Assembly (NCBI GenBank): GCA_963780395.1
Contig: CAWABY010000007.1
Location: 1 to 64,000 of the forward strand
Length of the DNA: 64,000 nt
Source: VGBV01 sp963780395
GTDB lineage: Bacteria > Actinomycetota > Thermoleophilia > Solirubrobacterales > 70-9
Direction of reading: 5' to 3'
How positions within the stretch are numbered: position 1 is the first letter of the stretch; each line of letters opens with the position of its first letter. The notes beneath the pieces were generated by a model. It was not told the DNA's origin, searched no databases, and was given only the letters and a program-made list of their open reading frames with translations. Below are positions 10,519 through 21,908 of this stretch, piece by piece. The position numbers and the translations under genes are program-made.

Positions 10519-10557
10519 TTGGCGCTTTACTCGCCTATAGGGCGAAAAAGGCGCCAA
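10519..10557. terminator. Bidirectional terminator-like stem-loop between convergent genes
   Basis: A perfect 7 bp outer arm (TTGGCGC at 10519-10525, GCGCCAA at 10551-10557) encloses an inner CGCC/GGCG pairing with short T- and A-rich flanks. It lies between the convergent permease and arfB genes, so it could end transcripts from either side. There is no long U tract. Confidence 0.55.
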
Positions 10558-10578
10558 TCCCTGCTCGGACGGCGCGTT

Positions 10579-10998
10579 TCAGTCGGCCGGAGGCTTGCGG
10601 CGCTCGGCCTTGCGCTGCGAGGTGCGGCGCTTCTGCTCCAGGCGGCGCTCGCGGGCTGCGCGGCCGGGCCGGGTGGGGCGGCGGCGCTTGGGGCGGCGCA
10701 CGCCCTCGGCCAGCTTTGCGGCCAGGCGCTCCAGCGCCAGCTCGCGGTTGCGGGCCTGGCTGCGGGCGTCCTGGGCGACCGCGGTCACCCGCTCGCCCAG
10801 CTTCTCCAGCAGCCGGCTGCGCTGGGAGTCGCTGAGGGTCTTCGATGCGCGAACGTCGAACACGGCCTCGATCCTCGACGCGGTCACGTTCGCGTGCTGG
10901 CCTCCGGGGCCCGATGAGCGGCTGGCGCGGAGCTCGACCTCGGCCAGCGGGATCGAGAGCTCGTCGCTGATCCGCAGGGCGTCCTCGTCCGGGGTCAC
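10579..10998 (-). CDS. arfB: Alternative ribosome-rescue peptidyl-tRNA hydrolase ArfB-like
   Basis: A codon-independent release factor that frees stalled ribosomes by hydrolysing peptidyl-tRNA. The 139 aa product holds the GGQ motif in SSGPGGQHANVTASRIE near residues 28-44 and lacks codon-recognition domains. The C-terminal tail from about 95 on is extremely Arg/Lys-rich, as in ArfB/YaeJ, where a basic tail threads into the empty mRNA channel. The GTG start at 10998 overlaps the stop of the cyclase gene upstream, so the two are translated from one message. tmRNA, SmpB and RF2 genes are in the same window, so at least two rescue routes exist. Confidence 0.88.
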   Translation of the reverse strand: MTPDEDALRISDELSIPLAEVELRASRSSGPGGQHANVTASRIEAVFDVRASKTLSDSQRSRLLEKLGERVTAVAQDARSQARNRELALERLAAKLAEGVRRPKRRRPTRPGRAARERRLEQKRRTSQRKAERRKPPAD

Positions 10999-11846
10999 TT
11001 GCGGCCGCGAACCGCGTAGACGCGGACGTCCTCGGGCACTCCCTTGGCGTCGAGCGGGGGGCGCGCCTTGACCTTGATGCCGTCGGAGCCGATCGCCTCG
11101 AGCGCGGCGTCCGAGACCAGCAGCTCGCCGGGCCCGGCGCCGTCGGCGACGCGGGCGGCGATGTTGACGTCGACGCCGAAGTAGTCCTTGCCGACCTTTC
11201 GCGGCCTGCCCACGTGCAGGCCCGCCCGCATCCGCGGCTCATAGCCCTCGGCGGTGACCTCGGAGAGGCGCTCGCGGCCCTCGTCCAGCGCAGCGAGGGC
11301 GCCGTCGGCGCTCTTGAACACGGCCATCATGCCGTCGCCGAGCCGCTTCACGACCTCGCCCCCGTTCGACTTGACCGGCGGCTCGATCGCGACGCTGACG
11401 TCGCGGAGCAGCTCGATCGCGGCCTCGTCGCCGGCGGCGAGCGCCCAGTCGGAGAATTCGACCAGGTCGGTGAAAACGACCGCCAGCTCGGTTCGACCGC
11501 GCCCGCGGCCCTGGGCCTCGGAGATCGCCTGCCAGGCCTGCAGGGCGCCGAGGCCGGCTTCCCCCAGGACCCCGGGCCGGTCGGTCGAGATCTCCGACAG
11601 CATCCGGCCCACGGCCCGCGGGCGGCGCTCGGCGCCGAGCTCGTTCGGGTCGGCGACGCGCGAGTCGCCCGGAAGCACGGAGCGGATCGAGCGCATGATC
11701 CCCAGCAGGGTCGGGTCGCGGTTCAGCCGCCGCCCGGTCTCCGCCAGCGACTGGCCGGCCGCGATCACGCGGTCGGCGCGGCGATCGACCGTGGTCTTGC
11801 TTCGCTTGCCGCCCTTGGATCCAGCCACGAGCGGCATTGTCCTCAT
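10995..11846 (-). CDS. Class III adenylate/guanylate cyclase domain protein
   Basis: A soluble 283 aa protein with an N-terminal region of unknown function (1-110) and a C-terminal class III cyclase domain. The catalytic core shows AVVFTDLVEFSDWA (first metal Asp), EVVKRLGDGMMAVF (second metal Asp) and YFGVDVNIAARVAD, the usual transition-state Asn/Arg helix. No membrane helix or sensor domain is obvious. Cyclic AMP is the likely product, but the residues defining ATP or GTP choice were not resolved by eye. The gene overlaps arfB by 4 bases and is divergent from the nucleotidyltransferase at 11905. Confidence 0.82.
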   Translation of the reverse strand: MRTMPLVAGSKGGKRSKTTVDRRADRVIAAGQSLAETGRRLNRDPTLLGIMRSIRSVLPGDSRVADPNELGAERRPRAVGRMLSEISTDRPGVLGEAGLGALQAWQAISEAQGRGRGRTELAVVFTDLVEFSDWALAAGDEAAIELLRDVSVAIEPPVKSNGGEVVKRLGDGMMAVFKSADGALAALDEGRERLSEVTAEGYEPRMRAGLHVGRPRKVGKDYFGVDVNIAARVADGAGPGELLVSDAALEAIGSDGIKVKARPPLDAKGVPEDVRVYAVRGRK

Positions 11847-11904
11847 ATCCTTGCCGGCGCGTGACAGTCACCCACGACACCGACGACGTAGGCGCTGAGG
11901 CCCT

Positions 11905-12885
11905 GTGAGGGCGATGATCCTGGCGGCGGGCCTGGGCACGCGGCTGCGCCCGATCACGAACCTGATGCCGAAGCCGATGGCTCCGGTCCTGAACGTGCCG
12001 GTGATGGAGCACATCGCGCTGCTCCTGGCCAAGCACGGTTTCGCCGAGGTGATCGCCAACCTCTCCTATCGGCCCGAGGCGATTCGCGAGCACTTCGGCG
12101 ACGGCTCCGGGCTCGGGATCGAGCTTTCCTACAGCGACGAGCCCGAGCCCCTCGGCACCGCGGGCGGGGTGGGCAAGGCGAGGGAGTTCCTGGCCCAGAG
12201 CGACTCCTTCCTGGTCATCTCCGGCGACGCGCTCACCGACGTCGACCTGACGGCGATGCGCGAGGCGCACGAGGCCAACGCGGCCGCGGGGGCGATCGCA
12301 ACGCTCGCAACCAAACGGGTCAAGGACACCTCGGAGTTCGGCGTCGTGATCACCGGCGAGGACGGCCGCGTCCAGGGCTTCCAGGAAAAGCCCGACCCCG
12401 CCGAGGCCCTGTCCGACCTCGCCAACTGCGGCATCTACATGTTCGGGCGTGAGATCTTCGACTACTTCCCCGAGCCGGGGCATCGCAGCCCCGCCGGCGA
12501 CCCAGACCAGCCGGAGGGGTTCGTGGACTGGGCGTTGGACGTTTTCCCGGCTCTGCTGGAGGGCGACGTCGCCTTCCACGCTCACGAGATCGAGGCCTAC
12601 TGGAACGACATCGGATCGGTCTCGGAGCTGGTGCAGGGCAACGCCGACGCCTTGCGGGGCCTGGTCTCGCTGCGCGCCTCCGGCGAGGAGCCGGAGGAGG
12701 GCGTCCTGGTCGGCGCGGGCTGCGAGATCGGCGACGGAGTGGACCTGCGCGCGCCCGTGGTGATCGGCCCCGGCTCGAAGATCGGGGCCGGCGCCAGGGT
12801 CAGGGACGCCGTCGTGCTGGCTGGAGCGGAGCTGCCGCCGGGCGCGATCGTCTTCGGCGGCGTCTTCGGCACCGAAGCGTCCTAG
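11905..12885 (+). CDS. Sugar-1-phosphate nucleotidyltransferase (ManC/GalU-like fold)
   Basis: A second NDP-sugar pyrophosphorylase, paralogous to the one at 5051. The 326 aa product starts MILAAGLGTRLRPITNLMPK, has FLVISGDALTDVDL near 107-120, the sugar-binding GFQEKPDPAEAL, and AYWNDIGSVSELVQGN before a short C-terminal beta-helix (CEIGDGVDLRAPVVIGPGSK). GTG 11905 is the only start that keeps the complete nucleotide loop. The nucleotide and sugar cannot be fixed from sequence; mannose-1-phosphate guanylyltransferase or glucose-1-phosphate thymidylyl/uridylyltransferase are candidates. This copy is unbroken, unlike its paralogue. Confidence 0.87.
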   Translation: MRAMILAAGLGTRLRPITNLMPKPMAPVLNVPVMEHIALLLAKHGFAEVIANLSYRPEAIREHFGDGSGLGIELSYSDEPEPLGTAGGVGKAREFLAQSDSFLVISGDALTDVDLTAMREAHEANAAAGAIATLATKRVKDTSEFGVVITGEDGRVQGFQEKPDPAEALSDLANCGIYMFGREIFDYFPEPGHRSPAGDPDQPEGFVDWALDVFPALLEGDVAFHAHEIEAYWNDIGSVSELVQGNADALRGLVSLRASGEEPEEGVLVGAGCEIGDGVDLRAPVVIGPGSKIGAGARVRDAVVLAGAELPPGAIVFGGVFGTEAS

Positions 12886-12927
12886 AGCGCGCCCCACCGG
12901 TGCGTCGCCAACCCCCAGCTTTGGGCC

Positions 12928-13450
12928 GTGGGCATCTCGGGCGCCGACCCTGCGATCGAACCCGGGCAGGCCGGGGTCGATCTGCTGGTCTCCGCCGCGC
13001 GCTACGAAGGCGCCGCGCGCGACCTCGTCCATGGCCTCAAGTACGGGAGGCGGCTGGCGCTGGCGTCACTCGCCGCGGAGGCGATCGCCAGCGCCTGTCC
13101 CCCGCGATTCGCTTCGGGGCACGCTGGTGCCCGTCCCGCCGGCCCCGCTCCGGTGGCGCTGGCGCGGATTCGACCCTGCCGAGGAGATTGCGATCGCGCT
13201 CTCGCGGCTGACCGGGGTGCCGCTGGTGCACTGCCTCGCCCGCCGCGGCGGGCCGCGCCAGGTGGGGCGGCGGCGGGCGCAGCGGCTCGCGGACCCGCCC
13301 AGCGTGAGGCTGCGCCGGCCGGCCCCGCCGCTCGCACTGCTCGTCGACGACGTCTGCACCACCGGGGCCACGCTCGGCGCCTGCGCGGCGGCGTTGCGCT
13401 CGGGCGGCTCGCGCGAAGTCGTCGCTCTGGTCGTGGCGCGTGCCCATTGA
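12928..13450 (+). CDS. comF: ComF-family phosphoribosyltransferase-like protein (frameshifted)
   Basis: ComF proteins are type I phosphoribosyltransferase-fold proteins linked to DNA uptake in competent bacteria. The first part has VSAARYEGAARDLVHGLKYG; the second has LVPVPPAPLRWRWRGFDPAE and the PRPP-binding loop LLVDDVCTTGATLGAC. The two halves lie in different frames and join at a run of five C at 13099-13103, where dropping one C gives an intact 173 aa protein. The N-terminal zinc finger of longer ComF proteins is not present from this GTG start, so this is either a short form or the start lies further upstream. The single extra C in a homopolymer suggests a sequence error. Confidence 0.72.
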
Positions 13451-13527
13451 GGCTGCCTCGGCCCTTGCCCCCGGGCCGAACCGGGCGTACGATTCAGGGG
13501 CTATCACCCGACGGAAGGAGGCCGACC

Positions 13528-13894
13528 GTGAGGATCGATGTGCGAGGCAGGAACGTCGAGGTGAGCGATGAGATCACGGGAGGCGGTGGTGAGCCGCTTC
13601 AAGCGCGTCGGCAAGCAGGTCTCCGAGCTGGCGACTCTGGAGGTCGAGCTGCAGCAGGAGCGCAACCCCCGGATCAGCGACCGCATGGTGGCCGAAGCGA
13701 CGCTCTACCTGAAGGGCGTCACCCTCCGCGCCAAGGAGGCCTCGCCCGACATGCTGCACTCGATCCACGAGCTGGCCGAGGACATCCGCCGCCAGGTCAA
13801 GAAGCACCGCGAGAAGCGCCGGGCCCGCGAGCGCACCCGTCGCGTCGCCGCGAAGCTCCGCAGCAGGAGCGCTCAACCCCGGCAGACCGCTTAG
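13528..13894 (+). CDS. Ribosome hibernation promoting factor/RaiA-like (frameshifted)
   Basis: A small ribosome-associated protein that blocks the decoding centre of idle ribosomes. It starts with GTG 13528 after a good ribosome binding site (GGAAGGAGG). The first residues, MRIDVRGRNVEVSDEIT, are the typical first strand and helix of this fold. The frame then breaks in GGG at 13578-13580; dropping one G continues as EAVVSRFKRVGKQVSELATL and gives about 121 aa. The C-terminus is a basic helix (KKHREKRRARERTRRVA). There is no long-form dimerisation domain. The N-terminal match and continuity across the break support one gene. Confidence 0.7.
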
Positions 13895-13916
13895 CTGGAC
13901 CTGAGAGGCCCATTGC

Positions 13917-13922
13917 TACGCT
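13917..13922 (+). promoter_or_regulatory. candidate -10 element of a leaderless promoter (secA)
   Basis: TACGCT lies 6 bases before the GTG at 13929, with no Shine-Dalgarno sequence in between. Same layout as at 566, 18474, 52466 and 58766. Confidence 0.35.
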
Positions 13923-13928
13923 CACCTC

Positions 13929-16805
<2,877 letters not shown>

Positions 16806-16806
16806 C

Positions 16807-17532
16807 CTAGGCCGGGGCCTCCTCCGCGCCCCCCACCCGAATCTCCCCTGTGGCGATCCTCGCAAGCCGCTCTAGGTCGTCCTCGCGGATCCGGGAGCGC
16901 AGCCCGAAGGACTCGAACACACGGCGGGCCTGTTCAGGCTCCGCCAGGCAGAGCGCGATCCCGCCGAGCGCCTCGGAGCTGCGCGGCCCGTGCGCGGAGC
17001 TCCGCCGCGCTTCCGGAGCGGCCACCGGCGACTCGAACAGAAGGATCGCGTCGGGGGACGTGTCAGCGGGGCCGAGCGAGCGAACCGGCAGCCACTCGGG
17101 GCCGCCGCCCAGTCTGTCGACGACCCTGCCCTCTCCGGGCTCGTCCGAATACCCATAGACCGGAACGCCGGGCTCGCCGTCCGCGGTCGCGGCTGAGGTG
17201 GCGGCGACGCTGACGTTCCCGAGCTCGACCTCAATCGGCCCCCGCAGGACCGCAGGGCACTCGATGCTCAGCTTCTCCTCGGAGATCTCGATCGCACCCG
17301 GCCTCTGCTGGTTCACGTTTGCGCGCCGAAGCACCTCGGCCCCGAACAGAACCAGCAGCCCGACGCCCAGCACCCAGGCGCCGCCCAGGGTGTCGTAGGA
17401 AAGGTTGTAGATCCCGCCGACGACGATGAACAGGCCGACCCCGAAGAGGATGCCGATCGCGAGGTGGCGGAGGACCCGGGGGCTCCGGGCCGGCTGGAGC
17501 TCGACGCGGTTGTCCGGGGTCCCGTCACTCAT
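16807..17532 (-). CDS. Membrane protein of unknown function
   Basis: I do not recognise the family. From ATG 17532 the product is about 241 aa. Residues about 18-42 (LAIGILFGVGLFIVVGGIYN) and 48-66 (GAWVLGVGLLVLFGAEVL) form two adjacent membrane helices. The remainder is a soluble domain rich in Gly, Glu and Arg, with no recognisable motif. The start is uncertain: two ATG codons (17535, 17532) follow the stop of the upstream M28 gene closely, so the pair is probably co-transcribed. It converges with secA. Confidence 0.55.
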   Translation of the reverse strand: MSDGTPDNRVELQPARSPRVLRHLAIGILFGVGLFIVVGGIYNLSYDTLGGAWVLGVGLLVLFGAEVLRRANVNQQRPGAIEISEEKLSIECPAVLRGPIEVELGNVSVAATSAATADGEPGVPVYGYSDEPGEGRVVDRLGGGPEWLPVRSLGPADTSPDAILLFESPVAAPEARRSSAHGPRSSEALGGIALCLAEPEQARRVFESFGLRSRIREDDLERLARIATGEIRVGGAEEAPA

Positions 17533-17542
17533 CATCGCCCAT

Positions 17543-18442
17543 CTAGCCCGAGACCAGCTCCCGCGCAACCCGCTCGACCCTCCGCAGCGCGCCCTTCTGG
17601 AGTCGCCCGGGGCGATCGCAGCCCTCGTGGTGGCATGCGTCGTGGCCGCGCCAGACCTCGATCACGGCGGCGGGCAGCCCGGCGAGCTCGAACTCGCGGT
17701 GGTCGGAGTTGCCCGTGTCCGAGTCGCGGGCCCAGCGCACCGTGACGCCGGCGCGGCGGGCTGCGTCCAGGACCTCGCCCTCGACGCCGGGCCGGGTCGA
17801 GGGCTGGGGCGAGCGCAGGTAGAAGCGCTTGCCGCGTCCGACCATGTCCACCGAGAGGGCGAAGCGCAGGTCGCCGGCGCGAGCCTGGTTCTTGACGGTC
17901 TTGACCAGCGCGGCGGCGCCGACGTGGTAGCTGGTGCCGATCACGACCCGTTCCTCGGCGCCGGTCGCGACCAGCCACACATCGCAGGCGGGACCGAGCT
18001 TCGCCAGCTTCGCCGACAGCTCGACCAGGACGCCGACGCCCGAGGCGTTGTCGTTCGCTCCCAGCCCGGGCGGGACGCTGTCGGTGTGGGCCATCAGGAT
18101 CCGCAGGCAGTCGGACTTGGCCTCCAGCACCCCGATCACGTTCCGGGAGCGCGAGCGCCCGGGCACGTTGAAGGGGGCGATCGTCACGTCCAGGCCCGCG
18201 GCGCGGAAGCGCTTGGCGACGAAGTCGTGGGCGCGGCGCTCACCCTTGCCGCCGGCCGGGCGCGAGCCGATCTTGCCCGAGAGCTTGAGCGCCGCGTCAT
18301 AGGCGCTGATGGCGCCCTTGGGCGCGGCCCTCGCTCCGGCGCCGGTCCCCGGGAATACCCGCTTCACCGGTCCGGTACCGAGGGATACCGGGCTCGCGAG
18401 AAGTGCCGCGATCGTGATCGCTGCCGCCAGCGGTGCCAGCAC
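17543..18442 (-). CDS. Secreted M28-family zinc aminopeptidase
   Basis: An exported dizinc peptidase that removes N-terminal amino acids. The 299 aa product starts with a signal-like hydrophobic stretch (LAPLAAAITIAALLASPVS). The catalytic core has LMAHTDSVPPG (first His/Asp), GANDNASGVGVLVELSAKL (bridging Asp), VATGAEERV (catalytic Glu-Glu), SVDMVGRG, and a late His in GHDACHHEGCD. Two Cys surround that last region and could form a disulfide outside the cell. It reads away from prfB and overlaps nothing. Confidence 0.85.
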   Translation of the reverse strand: MLAPLAAAITIAALLASPVSLGTGPVKRVFPGTGAGARAAPKGAISAYDAALKLSGKIGSRPAGGKGERRAHDFVAKRFRAAGLDVTIAPFNVPGRSRSRNVIGVLEAKSDCLRILMAHTDSVPPGLGANDNASGVGVLVELSAKLAKLGPACDVWLVATGAEERVVIGTSYHVGAAALVKTVKNQARAGDLRFALSVDMVGRGKRFYLRSPQPSTRPGVEGEVLDAARRAGVTVRWARDSDTGNSDHREFELAGLPAAVIEVWRGHDACHHEGCDRPGRLQKGALRRVERVARELVSG

Positions 18443-18473
18443 GCGGCCATTGTGGCAGCGCCCTCGCTGCCAA

Positions 18474-18479
18474 TACCCT
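18474..18479 (+). promoter_or_regulatory. candidate -10 element of a leaderless promoter (prfB)
   Basis: TACCCT lies 7 bases before ATG 18487 with no ribosome binding site in between. A TTGTGG around 18450 could serve as the -35 element. Confidence 0.35.
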
Positions 18480-18486
18480 GTGGGGC

Positions 18487-19597
18487 ATGGCAGAAGCGCT
18501 CACCCTGGAGCAGGTCCCTGCGCGCCTGGCGCAGATCCGCGAGCAGATGAAGCTGCTCGCGGACTACCTTTGACCCGGAGGCGCTGAAGGAGGAGGTCGA
18601 GAGCCTCGAGGCCGAGATGCAGCGCCCCGGCTTCTGGGACGAGCAGGCGAAGGCGGCCGAGACCTCGGCCAAGCACGCGCGGGCGCAGCGCCGGCTGCAG
18701 GGCTTCACGTCTCTCAGCTCCGACGTCGCCGACCTCGACGAGCTGGTGGAGATGGCGGCCGAGGACGAGGAGATGGCTTCGGAGCTGGCCTCCCAGGTGG
18801 AGTCGATCGAGGCCCGCCTCGCCGAGCTCGAGGAGGAGCGGCTGTTCAGCGGCGACTACGACGCCGGCGACGCCGTCGTCACGGTCAACGCCGGGGCGGG
18901 GGGGACCGACTCCCAGGACTGGGCCGAGATGCTGCTGCGGATGTACCTGCGCTGGGCCGAGCGGCGCGGCTTCAAGGTCGAGATGAAGGAGGCCTCGCCG
19001 GGGGAGGAGGCAGGGCTCAAGTCGGCGACCTTCATCGCCCGCGGCGAGAACGCCTACGGGCTCTTCGCCGCCGAGCGCGGCGTCCACCGGTTGATCCGGA
19101 TCTCGCCCTTCGACTCCTCGGCGCGGCGCCACACCAGCTTCGCCCAGCTCGACGTGGCGCCGCTGGTGGAGGGGGACGTCGAGGCCGACCTCGACGAGGC
19201 CGATCTCCGCATCGACACCTACCGCGCCTCGGGCGCCGGCGGCCAGCACGTGAACAAGACCGACTCGGCCGTGCGAATCACCCATCTGCCGAGCGGGCTC
19301 GTGGTCCAGTGCCAGAACGAGCGCTCGCAGACCCAGAACAAGGCGGTCGCGATGCAGATGCTGAAGGCGCGGCTGCTGGAGCAGGAGGAGCGAAAGCGCG
19401 CCGAGGAGCTGGCCAAGGAGCGCGGCGAGGTGAAGTCGGCTGAGTGGGGATCGCAGATCCGCAGCTATTTCCTGCACCCCGACCAGCGGGTGAAGGACCA
19501 CCGCACGAACTTCGAGGTGGGCGACGCGCAGCGGGTGCTGGACGGCGACCTGGACGGTTTCGTCCGCGAATACCTGAACCAGGCGGCGGCCGGCTAG
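18487..19597 (+). CDS. prfB: Peptide chain release factor 2 with programmed +1 frameshift
   Basis: RF2 ends translation at UGA and UAA codons. The reading frame starts at ATG 18487, runs 28 codons (MAEALTLEQVPARLAQIREQ...) and meets an in-frame TGA at 18571-18573. The site reads CTT TGA C, the classic RF2 autoregulatory slip: the ribosome shifts +1 on CTT and resumes at GAC 18572, giving a 369 aa product. Downstream are the GGQ loop in RASGAGGQHVNKTDSAVRIT and the family segment NERSQTQNKAVAMQML. Low RF2 favours the shift and so makes more RF2. The Shine-Dalgarno-like stimulator seen in Escherichia coli is not obvious here. It is followed within 2 bases by the FIST gene. Confidence 0.95.
18568..18574 (+). 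promoter_or_regulatory. Programmed +1 frameshift site of prfB
   Basis: The heptamer CTTTGAC contains codon 28 (CTT), the in-frame UGA and the C that makes UGAC a poor stop context. This is the conserved RF2 slip site. Confidence 0.9.
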
Positions 19598-19599
19598 CC

Positions 19600-20775
19600 A
19601 TGACCCGGGTCGCGGTCGGCTTCTCGCAGAGCTTCGACACCGTCGAGGCAGCGGCCGAGGCGGCGGGCTCGGCCCGTGCCGGGCTCGACGGGCCCGCCGA
19701 CCTCTGCGTCGTGTTCGCCTCGGGCCCGCATCTGCCGATGGCGAAGTGGCTGCTGTCCGAGGTACACGAGCGGCTCGAGCCCCGCCACCTGATCGGCTGC
19801 GGCGCGGGCGGGACGCTCGCCTCGGGCCGCGAGGTCGAGGAGGGCCCCGGCCTGGCCGTCTGGGCGGCGACGATGCCGGGCGCCGAGCTCTCCACCCTGC
19901 ACGTCACGGCGGAGCGCGGCGAGCAGGACTTCCGCTTGCTGGGGATGCCGAAGCGGCTGCCCGGCGCGGAGGCGAATGGCACGGGCGGGGTGGCCCTTGT
20001 GCTGGCCGACCCCTACAGCTTTCCCTCTGAGGTCCTGCTGCGCGAGCTGGAGCGCGCCCGGCCCGGCGTGCCGGCGCTGGGAGGGCTGGCGAGCGCCTCG
20101 GTCGGCGGCGGCAGCGTTCTGCTCCAGGACGGCGAGGTTCGCACCGAGGGCGCGGTGGCCGCCGTGATCGCCGGCCTCGAGGTGCTCCCCTGCGTCTCGC
20201 AGGGGGCGATGCCTGTCGGCCCGGAGATGACCGTGACGGCCGCCGAGGGGAACGTGATCGGCGAGCTGGCCAGCCGTCCAGCAATGGAGCGGCTGGGCGA
20301 GGTGATCGAGGAGCTGCCGGCCGACGAGCGCGAGCTGGCCGCGACGGGCGTGCTGCTCGGCCTCGTCGTCGACGAGAACCGCCCCGAGTACCTGCGCGGT
20401 GACTTCCTGGTGCGCCCGATCGTGGGCGCCGATCGCGAGACCGGCGCCCTGGCGATCGGCCAGGCGGTTCGCGTCGGCCAGACCGTGCGCATGCACGTCC
20501 GCGACGCGGCCTCGGCCGATCGCGACCTGCGCGAGGCGCTTCGCGCCCAGGCCGAGGCGCTGGGCGATTCGGGCGCTGCCGGCGCCCTGCTGTTCACCTG
20601 CAACGGCCGCGGCTCCCACATGTTCGACGTCCCCGACCACGACGCGACCGCGATCGACGACGCCCTCGGCGCTCCGGCCGCCGGCTTCTTCTGCGCCGGC
20701 GAGATCGGCCCGGTCGGCGGGCGCAACTTCCTGCACGGCTTCACGGCGACGATGGCGGTCTTCCCGGCAGCCTGA
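19600..20775 (+). CDS. FIST-domain sensory protein
   Basis: FIST proteins are proposed small-ligand sensors, often linked to signalling systems. From ATG 19600, two bases after prfB, the product is 391 aa. The N-terminal FIST domain has HLIGCGAGGTLASGREVEEG near 60-80 and GVPALGGLASASVGGGSVLL near 150-170. The C-terminal FIST_C domain has LLFTCNGRGSHMFDVPDHD near 330 and GFFCAGEIGPVGGRNFLHGF near 365. No output domain is fused and no kinase is adjacent, so its partner is unknown. Confidence 0.83.
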   Translation: MTRVAVGFSQSFDTVEAAAEAAGSARAGLDGPADLCVVFASGPHLPMAKWLLSEVHERLEPRHLIGCGAGGTLASGREVEEGPGLAVWAATMPGAELSTLHVTAERGEQDFRLLGMPKRLPGAEANGTGGVALVLADPYSFPSEVLLRELERARPGVPALGGLASASVGGGSVLLQDGEVRTEGAVAAVIAGLEVLPCVSQGAMPVGPEMTVTAAEGNVIGELASRPAMERLGEVIEELPADERELAATGVLLGLVVDENRPEYLRGDFLVRPIVGADRETGALAIGQAVRVGQTVRMHVRDAASADRDLREALRAQAEALGDSGAAGALLFTCNGRGSHMFDVPDHDATAIDDALGAPAAGFFCAGEIGPVGGRNFLHGFTATMAVFPAA

Positions 20776-21417
20776 CTACTTTTCGTGCAAAGCGCCCTCG
20801 AGCTCCAGCAGGGCCCGCTTCATCTCGGGGCCGCCGCCGTAGTTGCCGACGCCTCCGCCCGCGGGCAGCACCCGGTGGCAGGGCACGATCGGGGGCAGCG
20901 GGTTGGCGCCGCAGGCGGTGCCCGCGGCCCTGAAGGCCCGCGGATTGCCGGCCCGGGCGGCCAGCTCGCCGTAGCTGATCGTCTTGCCGTAGGGGATGCG
21001 GGCGATCTGGTGGATCGCCTTGCCCTGGAAGCCCTTGGTCAGGCGCCAGTCCAGCGGCAGGTCGAACTCGCGGCGGCGGCCCTCGAAGTAGTCGTCGAGC
21101 TGCCGGCGGACGTCATCGAGGCGCTCGGGAGCCTCGAGGACCCGCGGCGAGACCACATCGGCGATCTCGTCCAGCAGAGCCTCCCACTCCCGCGTGCCCG
21201 TCCCCTTGCGGTGCGGGAAGGCGACCCGGAGGATGCCGCGCTCGGTCCCCACCACCAGCATCTCGCCGAAGGGGGAGTCGACCGTCCCGTAAGCCACGTC
21301 GACCAGGCCCTCGCTCTCGGCGCGCGCCAGCAGGGCGTCCTTCGCCGACTCCATGTCAACTCCGGCTCCGGCGTCGCCGATCGCGGCCCGCAGCTGTTCG
21401 TCGCTGATCCGATTCAT
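20776..21417 (-). CDS. ogt: Methylated-DNA-protein-cysteine S-methyltransferase (Ogt type)
   Basis: A suicide DNA-repair protein that takes the alkyl group from O6-alkylguanine or O4-alkylthymine onto its own cysteine. The 213 aa product carries the active-site motif PIVPCHRVLPAGGGVGNYGG near residues 180-199 and the DNA-binding region IARIPYGKTISYGELAARAG. The first 50 residues are an extra N-terminal segment. Its ATG overlaps the sigma-factor stop by 4 bases (ATGA), so it is co-expressed with that regulator, which hints at regulation by stress or alkylation. It converges with the FIST gene. Confidence 0.92.
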   Translation of the reverse strand: MNRISDEQLRAAIGDAGAGVDMESAKDALLARAESEGLVDVAYGTVDSPFGEMLVVGTERGILRVAFPHRKGTGTREWEALLDEIADVVSPRVLEAPERLDDVRRQLDDYFEGRRREFDLPLDWRLTKGFQGKAIHQIARIPYGKTISYGELAARAGNPRAFRAAGTACGANPLPPIVPCHRVLPAGGGVGNYGGGPEMKRALLELEGALHEK

Positions 21418-21902
21418 GACAGCTCACCTCGCAATTTCTTGAGTCCCTCGTGGACGCTTCTTCGCGCCGCCTCTTCGGAGCAATCGAGCATCTCGCCGAT
21501 CTGTCCGTAGGCCATGTCCGTCGCGAAACGCAGCACGACCGCGCTTCGCTGCTTCGGCGGCAGCACGCTCACAAGCCGCCAGATCTCACCTTCATTGGCC
21601 GCCTGCGCCAGCGAACCGTCCTCGACGGCGACGCCGCCGCCCACTTCCTCGGCGCTGCCCGAGGGCAGGGCCGCCCGGGCACCTGCCCGGTGGTGGTCGA
21701 TCGCCTTGCGGTGCGCGATCGTCAGCAGCCACGAGCGCAGGTTGCCGGCGTGCTTCAGCTTCGGATAGCCCCGCAGCGCCGCGATGAACGTCTCCTGGAA
21801 GCAGTCCTCGGCGTCGTGCGGGCCGACCGAAGCCACCAGGAAGCCGAGCACGTCGTGGCCGTGCTCGTCGAGCAACTCCTGAAACGGCGGTAGCGTTGCC
21901 AT
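21414..21902 (-). CDS. ECF-like sigma-70 family RNA polymerase sigma factor
   Basis: A 162 aa protein with only sigma regions 2 and 4, as in extracytoplasmic-function sigma factors. Region 2 shows AEDCFQETFIAALRGYPKL and LRSWLLTIAHRKAIDHHR (the -10 reading helix). Region 4 shows LPPKQRSAVVLRFATDMAYG followed by a helix-turn-helix EMLDCSEEAARRSVHEGL. No anti-sigma gene is adjacent. Instead the next gene is ogt, overlapping by 4 bases, so it may direct a DNA-alkylation response. Its start codon is only 6 bases from that of nadC on the other strand. Confidence 0.85.
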   Translation of the reverse strand: MATLPPFQELLDEHGHDVLGFLVASVGPHDAEDCFQETFIAALRGYPKLKHAGNLRSWLLTIAHRKAIDHHRAGARAALPSGSAEEVGGGVAVEDGSLAQAANEGEIWRLVSVLPPKQRSAVVLRFATDMAYGQIGEMLDCSEEAARRSVHEGLKKLRGELS

Positions 21903-21908
21903 CCGCTT

